Source: Rhizophagus clarus (Eukaryota > Glomeromycota > Glomeromycetes > Glomerales > Glomeraceae). From it: a DNA stretch of 64,000 nt. The stretch is taken from the NCBI GenBank assembly GCA_015698045.1, contig BLAL01000250.1:186001-250000 (forward strand), read 5' to 3'. A model generated the notes under the pieces. That model searched no databases and had not been told where the DNA came from. It saw only the letters and a program-made list of their open reading frames with translations. Both the position numbers and the translations under genes were made by a program. Below, one piece after another: positions 43,920 through 56,493 of the stretch; position 1 is the first letter of the stretch, and each line of letters begins with the position of its first letter.

Positions 43920-46900
43920 TCAACGCAAATGGAACTTTCTATTTATAGGAATAACGGCTAAATATTCTTTGGCATTAGATTGATCTGATTTTTTGTATTT
44001 TACAGGTATAAACTGACCTAAAATGTTGTGTATTGGGATTATATTGTCTCTACTGCTCAAATAGAAACTATCTTCCCATAATTTGACATTACAAGTTTCG
44101 ACATCATCGTCAATACTGAAATGGAATCAGGATGTCAAATTTGCCGGTTTGTACCATTTGATGTAAGCCAATTTGTGTGTCAAATTATGGGAGGATAAAT
44201 GAACGCTATGTTCAAAAAAAAATTGGATTTGACCTGGGTAAGTATCGACGCTATTCCCATCACGATTAATAAATTTAGCTAAGACAAATGAGCTCTTAAT
44301 ATGTCGTATTGCAGCAGCAGATCCAAAAATTTCTGCACCGATTTGACATCTTCCATATTGATTCGCTTTGTTGATAACGATCATCGAATTGGGTAAATTT
44401 TCCGTGAACGGTTTTCTGAATATAGAATCTATGTATGTATCCTTATAATATTCAATAAGTAAATCGTAAATTTGTTCATCAAGACGAATATCTTCAGATC
44501 GCGGTGCTAAAAATATACCCGGAAATTCCTCGCAACCAGTAATTGGTGATTCCAATATATTTCTGGAATTCATCAAAAATTGATACATTTCATTTGTTGG
44601 AAATTCGGAAAGAGAACTGACAGAAGGTCATTTATTGAGTAATTCGATGCCGATTACTTCTGAACTTGAGCTGATAATATCGTTTATTTGTGTTTCAGTC
44701 ATCAATCGACGCATTATTTCAGGTTCAATTTGGCGGTGGCTATTAGGCAACGATCCTAATAAATATTTTATTATTAATCTTTGCTTAATGGAATAATATA
44801 ATTTGAAAAATCGACACAGCAAATGAATTTAAATTTGAATTACCTAATACGCCATTCATTCGTTCAAAGCTAAAGCACCAGAACGAATACAGGGGTCCGT
44901 AATCGTAAGAGCACTCACATAGATATAATGATAGGTGGAGGTTTGGCGTTATTTTTCCTTCGCCATAATGCTCTTCGATCAATTTAATTATCTTTACTAA
45001 AGTTCATGGGCTTCTTTCATATCGTTAATCTCCACAATTCGTCTAACTAAAATCGTACAAACTCTTACAAAATACGTAAGAATTTTGCGATCTTTATTCA
45101 GAAAATGATTCCATAACACAACAGTGGCGTATATTAGGAAAAAGTTGCGCCATTGGTCAGCGGTAAAGTTAGAAAAACCTTCACCGCAATGGATTTTACC
45201 AGGAATTCATCCCAAATCTGATGGTAGCTTAAATTCGCTCATTTTCTTTTGAATTGATTGAAGAGCTTTTTCTGTTAATACATCTTCATCAATCCATATT
45301 CATTTTGTTATCCATTTTGCGATTCCTAGAAAAAGGCAGTGCATCAGATCTATAACAACAAACCGAATCAGATCAAAATACGAGAGTCTTAATATTTCAG
45401 ACCACCTTACGCCATTCACCTTGACGAATCTCTCTCTTTCTGCGTTAGATTTGCATTGTCGCCATTCCAAAGCCTTTTGACGATGCTCTACTGGATCTTT
45501 CATGATAAACCAGTCACTCATATCCGCCATACCACTAAAATTGCGATTATTGGCCCTTTATTCGCATCGATGACATGATGCAAGGGCAGAGATATGCCCG
45601 CATAATTTTCGAGCTCCAGGAATATCGCACGAAGCAATTATTAATGCAGCTCGAATATCTTTACCATTTGGACATTCATTAGTGCGATTAAGATTCACGC
45701 CTTCTCAAAGTGACTCTAATTCCGTTATTATTGGCGAAAGATAATGATTAACTTTATGCAATTTAACCTCATCGGGCCCTGGTAATATGCCGAGTATAAG
45801 CACATTTTCGGGCTTAAATCAAACATCCTGAGGTAGATTGCATATTACTGCGTATATTACATCTGTACTGTAAATTGTTCCTTCGTAAGGCTGGAACTAA
45901 TCCAAATTCATCATTAATCCTAGATGAGCATCAGCCTTGTCTGGTCGGAAAAAGTTATTTGACCCTTGTTTAGACGATTCATTAAGATTTTTCCATATTT
46001 GGCCGTCATAAATATCTGATAGAACATTGTCAATTATTGAACGACGTGTCCAATGCCGCAGTAATTCTTCAAATCCTGGCCGCTTGAACATACTAGAAAG
46101 CTGCTGTTGTATACTCGAGACCGGATAAATTAATTCAGGAACAATTGATATACTATTATTTAAAGAAATTTTCTTCCCTAAAGGAGTACGACATTGTTTT
46201 AATCTCTTTGTAGCCGAATTTGGAAATTCGACATGGCTGCATTTCATAACGGTATTATTATCTTTTGATATTATCTCCTCTTTTTTGTATAATTTGTGGC
46301 ATTTTTGGCAGGCTGCAAACTGCGTAAATCGATTGAAAAGTCCTAACTTTTTTTTTAGTATGTACAATGAATTTGGGAATGATTCGTAATTGATATTTTT
46401 ACATACTTTCAATATTATTTTAATAAATTGTATTAATTCTTCAATTGCGGTATTTGGTATGTTATGATTCGACCTGAACTTCATAATCCATATCAAAATC
46501 CCTTTAATTAATTCATCTGTTGGTAATTCTGAAATATCTGGTATGTCTGAAATATCCGGTATGTCGAACATAGGATGAGAGTAATTCTCAAAATTATCTG
46601 AAAAATCGTTATCTTCATCATTAGGAGAATCTTCTTGTGTCAAAGATTCACTAGTGTAGATATCATCCGTGTCATATTCAGCTGGCACATTATAAGAGGA
46701 ATCTTCAGCGACTAGCTCAACTTCAGTGATACGACGAAATGTGCCTGGTTTTGCCCTTTTTTTGCGTGGAAGAAATATATATTTCTGTTCCTCATACGTA
46801 TCATTATCAGAATGTGTATCAATAGACATTGTCGTATCTTGTGGTTCTGCTAACGATATTGTCGAATCAATCAGTTCTACTAACTCTTGAGACGTTGGAG

Positions 46901-47135
46901 CCTTATCGCGATTTAATGGTTCCAAAGAAGTCGTTTGCTCATTTGTTTGCTCATGTTCCTCCTTCGTACGCAGATTGACCATTTTCCCATTACAATGGCT
47001 GCAAAAGCACAGAACCTTCTCTCTTGATTTTCTGATCGTAAATTCAGTAGATGTTTGTTCAGAGGTCGATGAACTAGGATTATTATATTCGTCTATGATA
47101 TTAGCAGCAATGCGTTTTTTTCCCCCTTTTTTCAT
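43920..47135 (-). pseudogene. Tnp2/Plavaka-type transposase of the CACTA element
   Basis: From 47135: basic start (MKKGGKKRIAANII), Cys pair (CFCSHC), acidic linker, zinc region (FAACQKCHKLY), LLRHWTRRSI, then TAG at 45897 where the family has Trp (NLD*FQPYEG), LPQDV*FKP (TGA), GILPGPDEV, CHRCE, DMSDWF, the hallmark VVIDLMHCLFLG (near 45340), HCGEGFSNFTADQWRNFF, YDYGPLYSFWCFSFERMNG (near 44870), an intron, and a C-terminal domain ending at 43920. At least seven in-frame stops (e.g. TGA within SLGVN- and DLG-IPGK-type motifs) and some Lys-to-stop changes make it a pseudogene. The family normally excises and reinserts CACTA elements. Confidence 0.9.
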
Positions 47136-47221
47136 TTTTTGATAAAAGTCAGATACGATAAAGTTGTAATATGATTTTTACGTTGAATAAAGTTATAATA
47201 TACTTTGTTATATTTAATTAA

Positions 47222-47765
47222 TAGTGATTTTTTATTAATATCAAATTTTTAGTGATGTCGAATTTTTAGTGATATTGTGGTTTTTTTATTAATATCAAAT
47301 TTTTAGTGATGTCGAATTTTTAGTGATATTTTAGTTTTTTTATTAATATCAAATTTTTAGTGATGTCGAATTTTTAGTGATATTGTGATTATATTCCATT
47401 TTAAAATGATATTGATGGTATAATTAACAAAATAGACAAATTCGAATACGAAAAATTAGACGTAAGAAGTTGAATAGAAAATTAAACGAAAACTGAAATT
47501 TAAAAAATAAAATATATACCATACCACGCACTCAATGTGATTTAACTGTTCAATTAATTGAAAGTCTAGTTTGATGCGAAAGTTTAAGTCTAATCTGATC
47601 ATTAACAGCTAATGATTGAAAGTCTAATTTAATATGTTTAATATATGTTTAATTAATTAAAAGTCTAATTTGATGCGAAAGTTTAAGTCTAATTTAATCA
47701 CGCCTATTGAAAGTCTAATTTTATACAAATGTTTGTGATCGTTAATTGTTAAAAGTCTAATTTGA
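47222..47765. repeat. Tandem repeats between the divergent CACTA genes
   Basis: 47222-47392: three ~62-bp units containing TTTTTAGTGATGTCGAATTT. 47558-47765: about five units of AAAGTCTAATTTGATGCGAA-like sequence. The position matches the repeat spacer at 10671-10925 between the other Tnp2 gene and its divergent partner. Likely promoter or transposase-binding repeats. Confidence 0.8.
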
Positions 47766-47880
47766 TAGTAAAGAAATAGATATAAATAGTGGTTCAATTT
47801 CCTTATTCCATACAAAAAAATCGCCCTTTTTTCTTTTTTAAAAAATAATAATAAAAAATAAAAATAATTTTAAAATAATA

Positions 47881-50249
47881 ATGGCTCGTAAGAAACCATC
47901 AAAACCAAATGCTCCTTCACCAGATATTGCTGGTTCGTCTACACCATCGCCACATACAACATCAACTCCTCCACGAAATATTGCTTCAACACCAACACCA
48001 ACTAATACCACCGTTTCATCTATATCACGAAATATTGCCACATCACGAGCGTCAACACCAACTAATACTACACCATAAAATATTGCCACATCACGAGCGT
48101 CAACACCAGCTAATACTACACCACAAAATATTGCCACACCACGAGCGTCAACACCAACTAATACTACACCATGAAATATTGCCACACTACGAGCGTCAAT
48201 ACCAACTAATACTACACCGCGAAATATTGCCACACCACGAGCGTCAACACCAACTAATACTACATCACGAAATATTATCACACTACGAGCGTCAACACCA
48301 ACTAATACCACCGCCTCGTCTACACCACGAAATATTGCCACACCACGAAATATTGCTTCAATACCAACATCACTAAATACTAATACTACAGCTCCCTTTA
48401 GATTCGTTGTTTCGCAAGATATTTTAGCCTCATTAAGTCAAACTCAAACTCAATCTCAACGAACTTCTGATATTATTAAAAGATATCCTAATATTAATGT
48501 ACCGAAAAGTTACCGTTCACATCACAAAGAAGGAGCACCAAGAAATGTTCGACCGAGTAATGAAGAAGCAGGTAAACTGAATTTTTTGTTATATTTTAAT
48601 ATTTATTATATTACATCTGTTCGTTACGATTCGATACATATCCTTATAATTTAAAATAGGTAATTTAGAGCTAGAAAATTTAAAAAATGAAACCCTTCGA
48701 CTACAAAACGAATTGAATCAGGAAATTTCAAAGTATCAGAAATGAAACGAAAAATAGATAATTTGCAAGACCGTGTTCGTAGGGTCGAGAAGGAGAATTC
48801 CTTACTACAGCAGTTTAATGAAATTTTTAGTGATGAATCGAACCAATTATGTGAAGAGAATAAAACTCTCCAAGAAGAACTTCAACGGCTCAAGCAACTT
48901 CGCACACCTCGAAAGACTATCGATTCTCTGCAGCAATATTCACCAAAACGCCCCAATAAAAGATTAAAATTGAGAGAGAAATCGCCTGATGAAGTTGCCG
49001 CTTCAGCTGCAAGAGTAAGAATTTTACAAGACTATTTGCAGCCAAATTGTGTTAATGTATATATACAGCTTTTATTATTTCCTCTTATTGTTTAGGACGA
49101 AATGAAGAACCTCTTGAAAGGTCAAATACCTGAAGAATATTGGTTGGATTACGGCAAGACTTTTAGTGAACAGACAGCAAAGATATACAAAAAATTGATA
49201 CCTGAATTAAAGAGGTTGATGAGTGGACATTATAATCCGTCTGTAACCTAATTGTCGAACTGGTTATGATCGATTCACAAGCATAAAAGAGATAGATAAC
49301 GGAAACGACTATCAGGCCAATTAGACAAAGTCGACCGTAGAATGCACGTGAATGCGCGATTGTCTGAAGTGAGCAGTATTTTATTTTAATGCACTTCTTT
49401 TTAGTCATTTGAAATTAATCTTTATATATTCAACAGAAAAAAAATAGACGAGTAAAGGCGGCAATAAAATTATACGAAAGAAATGACGCCAACATAAAGG
49501 AATTCGATAAAGATGAATTATTACCAATGCTTGTACAGAATGATTGTCATTCCATTGAGCAATCAGATTCTGAAGACGATTCAAGACAGAAATTGCCTGA
49601 TAATAAGCGGTTCTTGCATGTATACGATCGGTCATGGCGTTCAGATGAGGTATTAAAGTGATTACTGCTCCTAACCTATTTTAATATTTATTCGATATTT
49701 GTTTATCTTTATTTTAATAGTTAAAACAGCTATTACGAGACGTATTAGACCCTGAAGCAGAATATATTCAACGCGCAAAAAAGCAACGGGAGCAAATTTA
49801 TAATGATGATATTTGCTTCATGTTTAGTAAACCTCTCGAGAATGCGCCTGAATGGGCGCTCGATAAAACGAAAATGTACGAGACAGATGAAACAAACGAA
49901 ACAATTGGCGTTAGCGAATATGATGATATGGTTGAGATTTGATTCAATCTTACGAGGATCGTGTGCTAATAGAACTGAATTTAACAGAGCCATATTCAGA
50001 TTTCTTGTTAAATTCGGCAGAAATGAATTCAACTAAACCTGAAGATTTGGATGAGATCGGTGAAAGTTCGACAACAGTAAGTTGAATTATTTTAATATTT
50101 TTACGTCGCAAATATTGTTAATTAATTTTGTTTATATCATATGTTGTATCATATTAGCAACAAAAACCTGAAAAAAACTGAAAAGGAAAAGGAAGGGCTA
50201 TGGAAGACGAAGAACTCCATGAAATATTTGATGCAGACGAATATTATTA
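47881..50249 (+). pseudogene. Divergent accessory gene of the CACTA element (coiled coil, Thr/Pro-rich)
   Basis: Exon 1 (47881-48571) encodes MARKKPSKPNAPSPD and a Thr/Pro/Ala-rich tandem repeat (TPTNTTPRNIATPRAS, ~57-60-bp DNA units). It has TAA at 48076 and TGA at 48172, where other units have Arg. Exon 2 starts 48660 (GNLELENLKNE), a 1-nt slip follows near 48737, then a coiled coil (MKRKIDNLQDRVRRVEKEN) to about 49058. Later exons encode DEMKNLLKGQIPEEYW, KKNRRVKAAIKLYERN and LKQLLRDVLDPEAEY, and an acidic end (HEIFDADEYY, TAG 50247). Further TGA/TAA stops occur in the middle. TnpA-like DNA-binding role is inferred from position. Confidence 0.7.
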
Positions 50250-50717
50250 GTATATTTTATATTTATTTTTTTGGTTATATAATTATTACTGGATATTTTA
50301 TATTTTTTTTTATTTTTTTTTGTACGGTTGATCATATGCGGGTTGGTTTATATAATTATCTTATATTACTATATACTATATACGTCAATATATATAAAAT
50401 AAATGGTTTTTATTTGCTTATAAAATACAAAATGATGCTTTATTATTTGACCTTGAAAAACCTCTAGTTCGACCTATTTATCAATTATATTCGGATTATA
50501 TACAGTAGTCGAATATAGTTTTTTTTAGGGTCGAATAAATATCTAATAATGTCCTAATATAGGTAAAATGATGGTCAAATTTTCTTTCTGAATTTGAGAC
50601 GATTGGCACCCTAAATGTGCCAAAAAAATCGGCCTCAATTTGACATAGGTTAGATCGTCATTCAACCTATATTTGACCTGGTCAAATTTAGGCCGAATTG
50701 TCCTTTTTCGACTAGTG
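50250..50717. other. Right subterminal region of the CACTA element
   Basis: AT-rich, then ~150 bp with GGTCAAAT/GACCTAAAT-type motifs similar to the left subterminal zone (43620-43760), ending in the TIR. No gene. Confidence 0.6.
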
Positions 50718-50720
50718 TTA

Positions 50721-53700
50721 AAAAAAACGCTTTTTTTTAAGCCTTTAATTAAAAAAACGTTTTTTTAAGCGTATAATGAAAAAAGCTTTTTTTAAAGTTT
50801 AATTTAAAAAAACGTTTTTTTTAAGGTTTAATTTAAAAAAAACGCATTTTTTAAGCATTTAATTAAAAAAACGCTTTTTATTTAAGCGTTTAATTTAAAA
50901 AAACGCTTTTTATTTAAGCGTTTAATTTAAAAAAACGCTTTTTATTTAAGCGTTTAATTTAAAAAAACGCTTTTTATTTAAGCGTTTAATTTAAAAAAAC
51001 GCTTTTTATTTAAGCGTTTAATTTAAAAAAATGCTTTTTATTTAAGCGTTTAATTTAAAAAAACGCTTTTTATTTAAGCGTTTAATTTAAAAAAACGCGT
51101 TTTATTTAAGCGTTTAATTTAAAAAAAATGCTTTTTATTTAAGCGTTTAATTTAAAAAAAATGCTTTTTATTTAAGCGTTTAATTTAAAAAAACGCTTTT
51201 TTTTAAGCGTTTGATTAAAAAAAAACGCTTTTTTTTAAGTATTTGATTAAAAAAAACGCTTTTTTTTAAGTATTTGATTAAAAAAAAACGCTTTTTTTTA
51301 AGCGTTTGATTAAAAAAATGCATTTTTTTGAGCGTATAATGAAAAAAAAGCTTTTTTTTGTTTAATTTAAAAAAAAACGTTTTTTTAAGCGTTTAATTAA
51401 TTAAAAAAATGCATTTTTTTAAGCGTTTAATTAAAAAAACGCTTTTTATTTAAGCGTTTAATTAAAAAACGCTTTTTATTTAAGCGTTTAATTAAAAAAA
51501 CGCTTTTTATTTAAGCGTTTAATTAAAAAACGCTTTTTATTTAAGCGTTTAATTAAAAAAAATGCTTTTTATTTAAGCGTTTAATTAAAAAAAACGCTTT
51601 TTATTTAAGCGTTTAATTAAAAAAAACGCTTTTTATTTAAGCGTTTAATTAAAAAAAACGCTTTTTATTTAAGCGTTTAATTAAAAAAAACGCTTTTTAT
51701 TTAAGCGTTTAATTAAAAAAAACGCTTTTTATTTAAGCGTTTAATTAAAAAAAACGCTTTTTATTTAAGCGTTTAATTAAAAAAAACGCTTTTTATTTAA
51801 GCGTTTAATTAAAAAAAACGCTTTTTATTTAAGCGTTTAATTAAAAAAAACGCTTTTTATTTAAGCATTTAATTAAAAAAACACTTTTTATTTAAACGTT
51901 TAATTAAAAAAAAATGCTTTTTTTTAAGTGTTTGATTAAAAAAATGCATTTTTTTGAGCGTATAATGAAAAAAAAGCTTTTTTTGTTTAATTTAAAAAAA
52001 ACGCTTTTTTTTAAGCATTTAATTTAAAAAAAATGCTTTTTTTTAAGCGTTTAATTTAAAAAAAACCATTTTTTTTAAGCGTTTAATTTAAAAAAAACCA
52101 TTTTTTTTAAGCGTTTAATTAAAAAAAAATGTTTTTTTAAGCGTTTAATTAAAAAAAAATGCATTTTTTTAAGCGTTTAATTAATTAAAAAATGCATTTT
52201 TTTTAAGCGTTTAATTAATTAAAAAACGCTTTTTTTTAAGTGTTTAATTAAAAAACGCTTTTTTTTAAGGCGTTTAATTTAATTAAAAAAAATCATTTTT
52301 TTTAAGGCGTTTAATTTAATTAAAAAAAATCATTTTTTTTAGGCGTTTAATTAAAAAAAAAGTTTAATTAAACGCTTAAAAAAAGCGTTTTTTTTAATTA
52401 AACGCCTTAAAAAAAAGCGTTTTTTTTAATTAAACGCCTTAAAAAAAAGCGTTTTTTTTAATTAAACGCCTTAAAAAAAAGCGTTTTTTTAATTAAACGC
52501 CTTAAAAAAAGCGTTTTTTTAATTAAACGCCTTAAAAAAAAGCGTTTTTTTTAATTAAACGCCTTAAAAAAAAGCGTTTTTTTTAATTAAACGCCTTAAA
52601 AAAAAGCGTTTTTTTTAATTAAACGCCTTAAAAAAAAGCGTTTTTTTTAATTAAACGCCTTAAAAAAAAGCGTTTTTTTTAATTAAACGCCTTAAAAAAA
52701 AGCGTTTTTTTTAATTAAACGCCTTAAAAAAAAGCGTTTTTTTAATTAAACGCCTTAAAAAAAGCGTTTTTTTAATTAAACGCCTTAAAAAAAAGCGTTT
52801 TTTTTAATTAAACGCCTTAAAAAAAAGCGTTTTTTTTAATTAAACGCCTTAAAAAAAAGCGTTTTTTTTAATTAAACGCCTTAAAAAAAAGCGTTTTTTT
52901 TAATTAAACGCCTTAAAAAAAAGCGTTTTTTTTAATTAAACGCCTTAAAAAAAGCGTTTTTTTTAATTAAACGCCTTAAAAAAAGCATTTTTTTTAATTA
53001 AACGCCTTAAAAAAAGCGTTTTTTTTAATTAAACGCCTTAAAAAAAGCATTTTTTTTAATTAAACGCCTTAAAAAAAGCATTTTTTTTAATTAAACGCCT
53101 TAAAAAAAAGCGTTTTTTTTAATTAAACGCCTTAAAAAAAGCATTTTTTTTAATTAAACGCCTTAAAAAAAGCGTTTTTTTTAATTAAACGCCTTAAAAA
53201 AAAGCGTTTTTTTTAATTAAACGCCTTAAAAAAAAGCATTTTTTTTAATTAAACGCCTTAAAAAAAGCGTTTTTTTTAATTAAACGCCTTAAAAAAAAGC
53301 GTTTTTTTTAATTAAACGCCTTAAAAAGATGCATTTTTTTTAATTAAACGCCTTAAAAAGATGCATTTTTTTTAATTAAACGCCTTTAAAAAATGCGTTT
53401 TTTTTAATTAAACGCCTTTAAAAAATGCGTTTTTTTTAATTAAACGCCTTTAAAAAATGCGTTTTTTTTAATTAAACGCCTTTAAAAAATGCATTTTTTT
53501 TAATTAAACGCCTTTAAAAAATGCATTTTTTTTAATTAAACGCCTTTAAAAAATGCGTTTTTTTTAATTAAACGCTTAAAAAAATGCATTTTTTTAAATT
53601 AAACGAAAAAAAGCTTTTTTTTCATTATACGCTCAAAAAAATGCGTTTTTTTTCATTATACGCTCAAAAAATGCGTTTTTTTTCATTATACGCTCAAAAA

Positions 53701-54735
53701 AATGCGTTTTTTTAAATTAAATGCTTAAATAAAAAGCGTTTTTTTTAAATTAAATGAAAAAAAGCTTTTTTTCATTATACGCTCAAAAAAATGCATTTTT
53801 TTTAAATTAAACGCTTAAAAAAAGCGTTTTTTTAATTAAACACTTAAAAAAAGCGTTTTTTTTAATTAAACGCTTAAAAAAGCATTTTTTTTTAATTAAA
53901 CGCTTAAAAAAAGCGTTTTTTTAATTAAACGCTTAAAAAAAGCGTTTTTTTAATTAAACGCTTAAAAAAAGCGTTTTTTTAATTAAACGCTTAAAAAAAG
54001 CGTTTTTTTTAATTAAATGCTTAAAAAAAGCGTTTTTTTTAATTAAACGCTTAAAAAAAGCGTTTTTTTTAATTAAACGCTTAAAAAAAGCGTTTTTTTT
54101 AATTAAACGCTTAAAAAAAGCGTTTTTTTTAATTAAACGCTTAAAAAAAGCGTTTTTTTTAATTAAACGCTTAAAAAAAGCGTTTTTTTTAATTAAACGC
54201 TTAAAAAAAGCGTTTTTTTTAATTAAACGCTTAAAAAAAGCGTTTTTTTTAATTAAACGCTTAAAAAAAGCGTTTTTTTTAATTAAACGCTTAAAAAAAG
54301 CGTTTTTTTAATTAAACGCTTAAAAAAAGCATTTTTTTTAATTAAACGCTTAAAAAAAGCGTTTTTTTTAATTAAACGCTTAAAAAAAGCGTTTTTTTTA
54401 ATTAAACGCTTAAAAAAAGCGTTTTTTTTTAATTAAACGCTTAAAAAAAGCGTTTTTTTTTAATTAAACGCTTAAAAAAAGCATTTTTTTTTAATTAAAC
54501 GCTTAAAAAAAGCGTTTTTTTTTAATTAAACGCTTAAAAAAAGCGTTTTTTTTTAATTAAACGCTTAAAAAAAGCGTTTTTTTTAATTAAACGCTTAAAA
54601 AAGCGTTTTTTTTAATTAAACGCTTAAAAAAAGCGTTTTTTTTAATTAAACGCTTAAAAAAAGCGTTTTTTTTAATTAAACGCTTAAAAAAAGCGTTTTT
54701 TTTAATTAAACGCTTAAAAAAAGCGTTTTTTTTTT
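50721..54735. repeat. Palindromic satellite, right block with orientation switch near 52350
   Basis: 50721-52345 has units like TTTAATTTAAAAAAACGCTT plus TTTATTTAAGCG, in the same sense as the left block. From about 52365 the sense flips: units AATTAAACGCCTTAAAAAAA plus GCGTTTTTT (52365-53600) and AATTAAACGCTTAAAAAAAG plus CGTTTTTTT (53800-54735). Mirror-image variants (ATGCGTTTTTTTTCATTATACGCTC, in two pieces, 53630-53720) match the 43160 block inverted. The array ends abruptly inside PolB copy 3. Confidence 0.95.
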
Positions 54736-56119
54736 GCTGATCCTGATGTGCGAAATAGCATACTAATGCACCTTAGAGACATTTTTCAGATAATGCATTT
54801 ATTTCTGGGTCGATGAGACCTTTATTATCTGGATTAATGGTATACTTGGTATTGGCTAGCTTCTTGGGTGTGAGCTCATAAGACCCTCTGGTAGCTCGAC
54901 TGTAAGTATATACCTCAATATAAACTATATCAATTCGTACTAAAATCCAGTTAGATCCATTTTCTAAATATTCTTCTATTTTCTTATCTATTTCCCCACC
55001 AGAACTAGTTAAATGTTCATCTATGTAGTTCTCAGAAAAAAGAGCGCGCATTTCTCTTCTATGCCATTTTTCACTAATTTTGATATAAGGTAAATTTTTT
55101 TCTTTCTTATAATATATACATTTTACAGCTATTGCTGACTTGATTTGTTCTTTCCTTCTAAACTCTGTTTGAAACACTCTTGTCATTTCTTGTCTAGCCA
55201 AAGCTATTAATTTAGGCATGTATGGAATTTCTTTATATTTCTTTACTCCTTTTACCATATCATTGAAAGCATATGCAGGATTTGACCTTTTAGGTACTTT
55301 AGCTTCCCATTTGCTCATTAAAGACCAGTTTTGATGTGGTCTTTCTAGATCTCTTCCAACTGGACCTTCTTCAAAATGTATGTCTCCTTCTGGTGCGTGA
55401 TCTTCTATACTAACTATTTTCTTCATACCTTCAAAGTATTCTGCAAGTTCTTCCGTTGCTGTTTCTTCTATCATGCCTAACTCTTTTAGAAAACTAGTAT
55501 AGTCTGCTACATCTTTGACAAATGTATCTATATTGTGATCAGACTTCTTTGGAATTGCATCTTGCTCTTGAGCATCTTGTCGCTCAACCTCGCTAGGTTC
55601 TACCTCTTGAGGAATATTTTCCTTGAAAGCCTCATCATCAGCTTGTAATAGATCATGATGTAGACGCTGACATTCTTTTAAGTTTAGTGGCAAATCAAGT
55701 TCTTCGCCAGTAACTTCAAACTATCTTCGGCGCAATCTGGCACCCCATGTTTTCAGATGCTCTCTAGACTTTCTTGCATACCTATCAATAAACTTACCTT
55801 GAGTGACTTCATTAGGTCCTGCCTGCTCTTCTCTATTTGCTTGGGTTGATGGGTTGGGACCTGTTTCGGGATTATTCTATTGATTTTTGTCTTGCGAAAT
55901 GGGAGCTTGAATATGCTCAGATTTCTCCCTTCTTCGATCCTTTCCTCAGGCATGGATTACTGAAGCATCCCCTTGGTTTTTTACCTGTGGGGTAGAGGTT
56001 TGAATAAGTATTAGCTTGCATTTAAACTTTCTATTTAAGTGCTCACGAAGTTTATTAGGATTTGCACACTCTTTTCCACATCGTTCACAAGTTCAATTTT
56101 TTTTGTCACTTCTTGCTAT
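54736..56119 (-). pseudogene. Protein-primed DNA polymerase B, copy 3 (N-terminal part only)
   Basis: Read from 56119: IARSDKKN with ATA in place of the start ATG seen in copy 2, finger CERCGKEC...HLNRKFKC, linker with TGA and TAG stops and a frameshift near 55860, RLRRR followed by TAG at 55721 (Trp in copy 2), then a clean stretch (LPLNLKECQRLHHDLLQADDEA ... SEKCL), TAA at 54773 (Gln in copies 1 and 2) and GALVCYFAHQD, where the satellite array begins. Exonuclease and palm domains are missing. It is divergent from the Cys/His gene at 56248, as expected for the PolB-side end of this element family. Confidence 0.9.
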
Positions 56120-56247
56120 ACTAATTTGTATATAATACCTTTACAAATTTTTTATTTAATTAATTAATTCCCTAGGTGATGGTATATATTCAGGACAATA
56201 TATTACCCTTACAGATTTTTCTCTTTAATTAATTATTTTCCTATATA

Positions 56248-56493
56248 GTGAAAATGATCAGAGAATATTTCTGTCCATGCTTAGTTAATACTGGCAAGGC
56301 CCATGGAGTCCCCTGCATGCGACCAGAAGGATGCCATTTACATTGGAAGGCTAAGCCACGCATCCCTTGTAGTGAATGTGGTAAGCCTACTGGTTCTACT
56401 TCAGGACGGTGCCCATTGCATGTTAAAGGATACTATGTGATTCAATATGTTAACAGGCTTTGCGATAAGGCTCGGTGTACTCAGAATAGTTAA
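56248..56493 (+). CDS. Cys/His-rich small protein, copy in the third element
   Basis: 81 codons, intact: CPCLVNTGKAHGVPC, PEGCHLHWKAK, PCSECGKPT, CPLH, helical end. Clear relative of 37901-38188, though different in sequence. Lies 827 bp from the element's terminus at 57320, comparable with 1,027 bp in the 16.1-kb element. Divergent from PolB copy 3. Probable zinc-binding protein of the terminal repeat. Confidence 0.7.
   Translation: MKMIREYFCPCLVNTGKAHGVPCMRPEGCHLHWKAKPRIPCSECGKPTGSTSGRCPLHVKGYYVIQYVNRLCDKARCTQNS

Larger units (their letters stand above)
43585..50717. mobile_element. 7.1-kb CACTA (EnSpm/Plavaka-like) element inserted in the satellite
   Basis: Terminal inverted repeats CACTAGTCGAAAAAGGA (left) and its complement (right) extend ~27 bp with two mismatches. 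TTA is duplicated on both sides (43582-43584, 50718-50720). Both flanks are the same satellite, so the insertion split the array. It holds a Tnp2-type transposase on the minus strand and a divergent accessory gene on the plus strand with tandem repeats between them. Both genes carry stops, so the copy is non-autonomous today. Confidence 0.93.

Noticed and set aside
41791..54735. CRISPR-like array
   Set aside because: Units are contiguous and nearly identical with no unique spacers, and the host is eukaryotic. It is a satellite.
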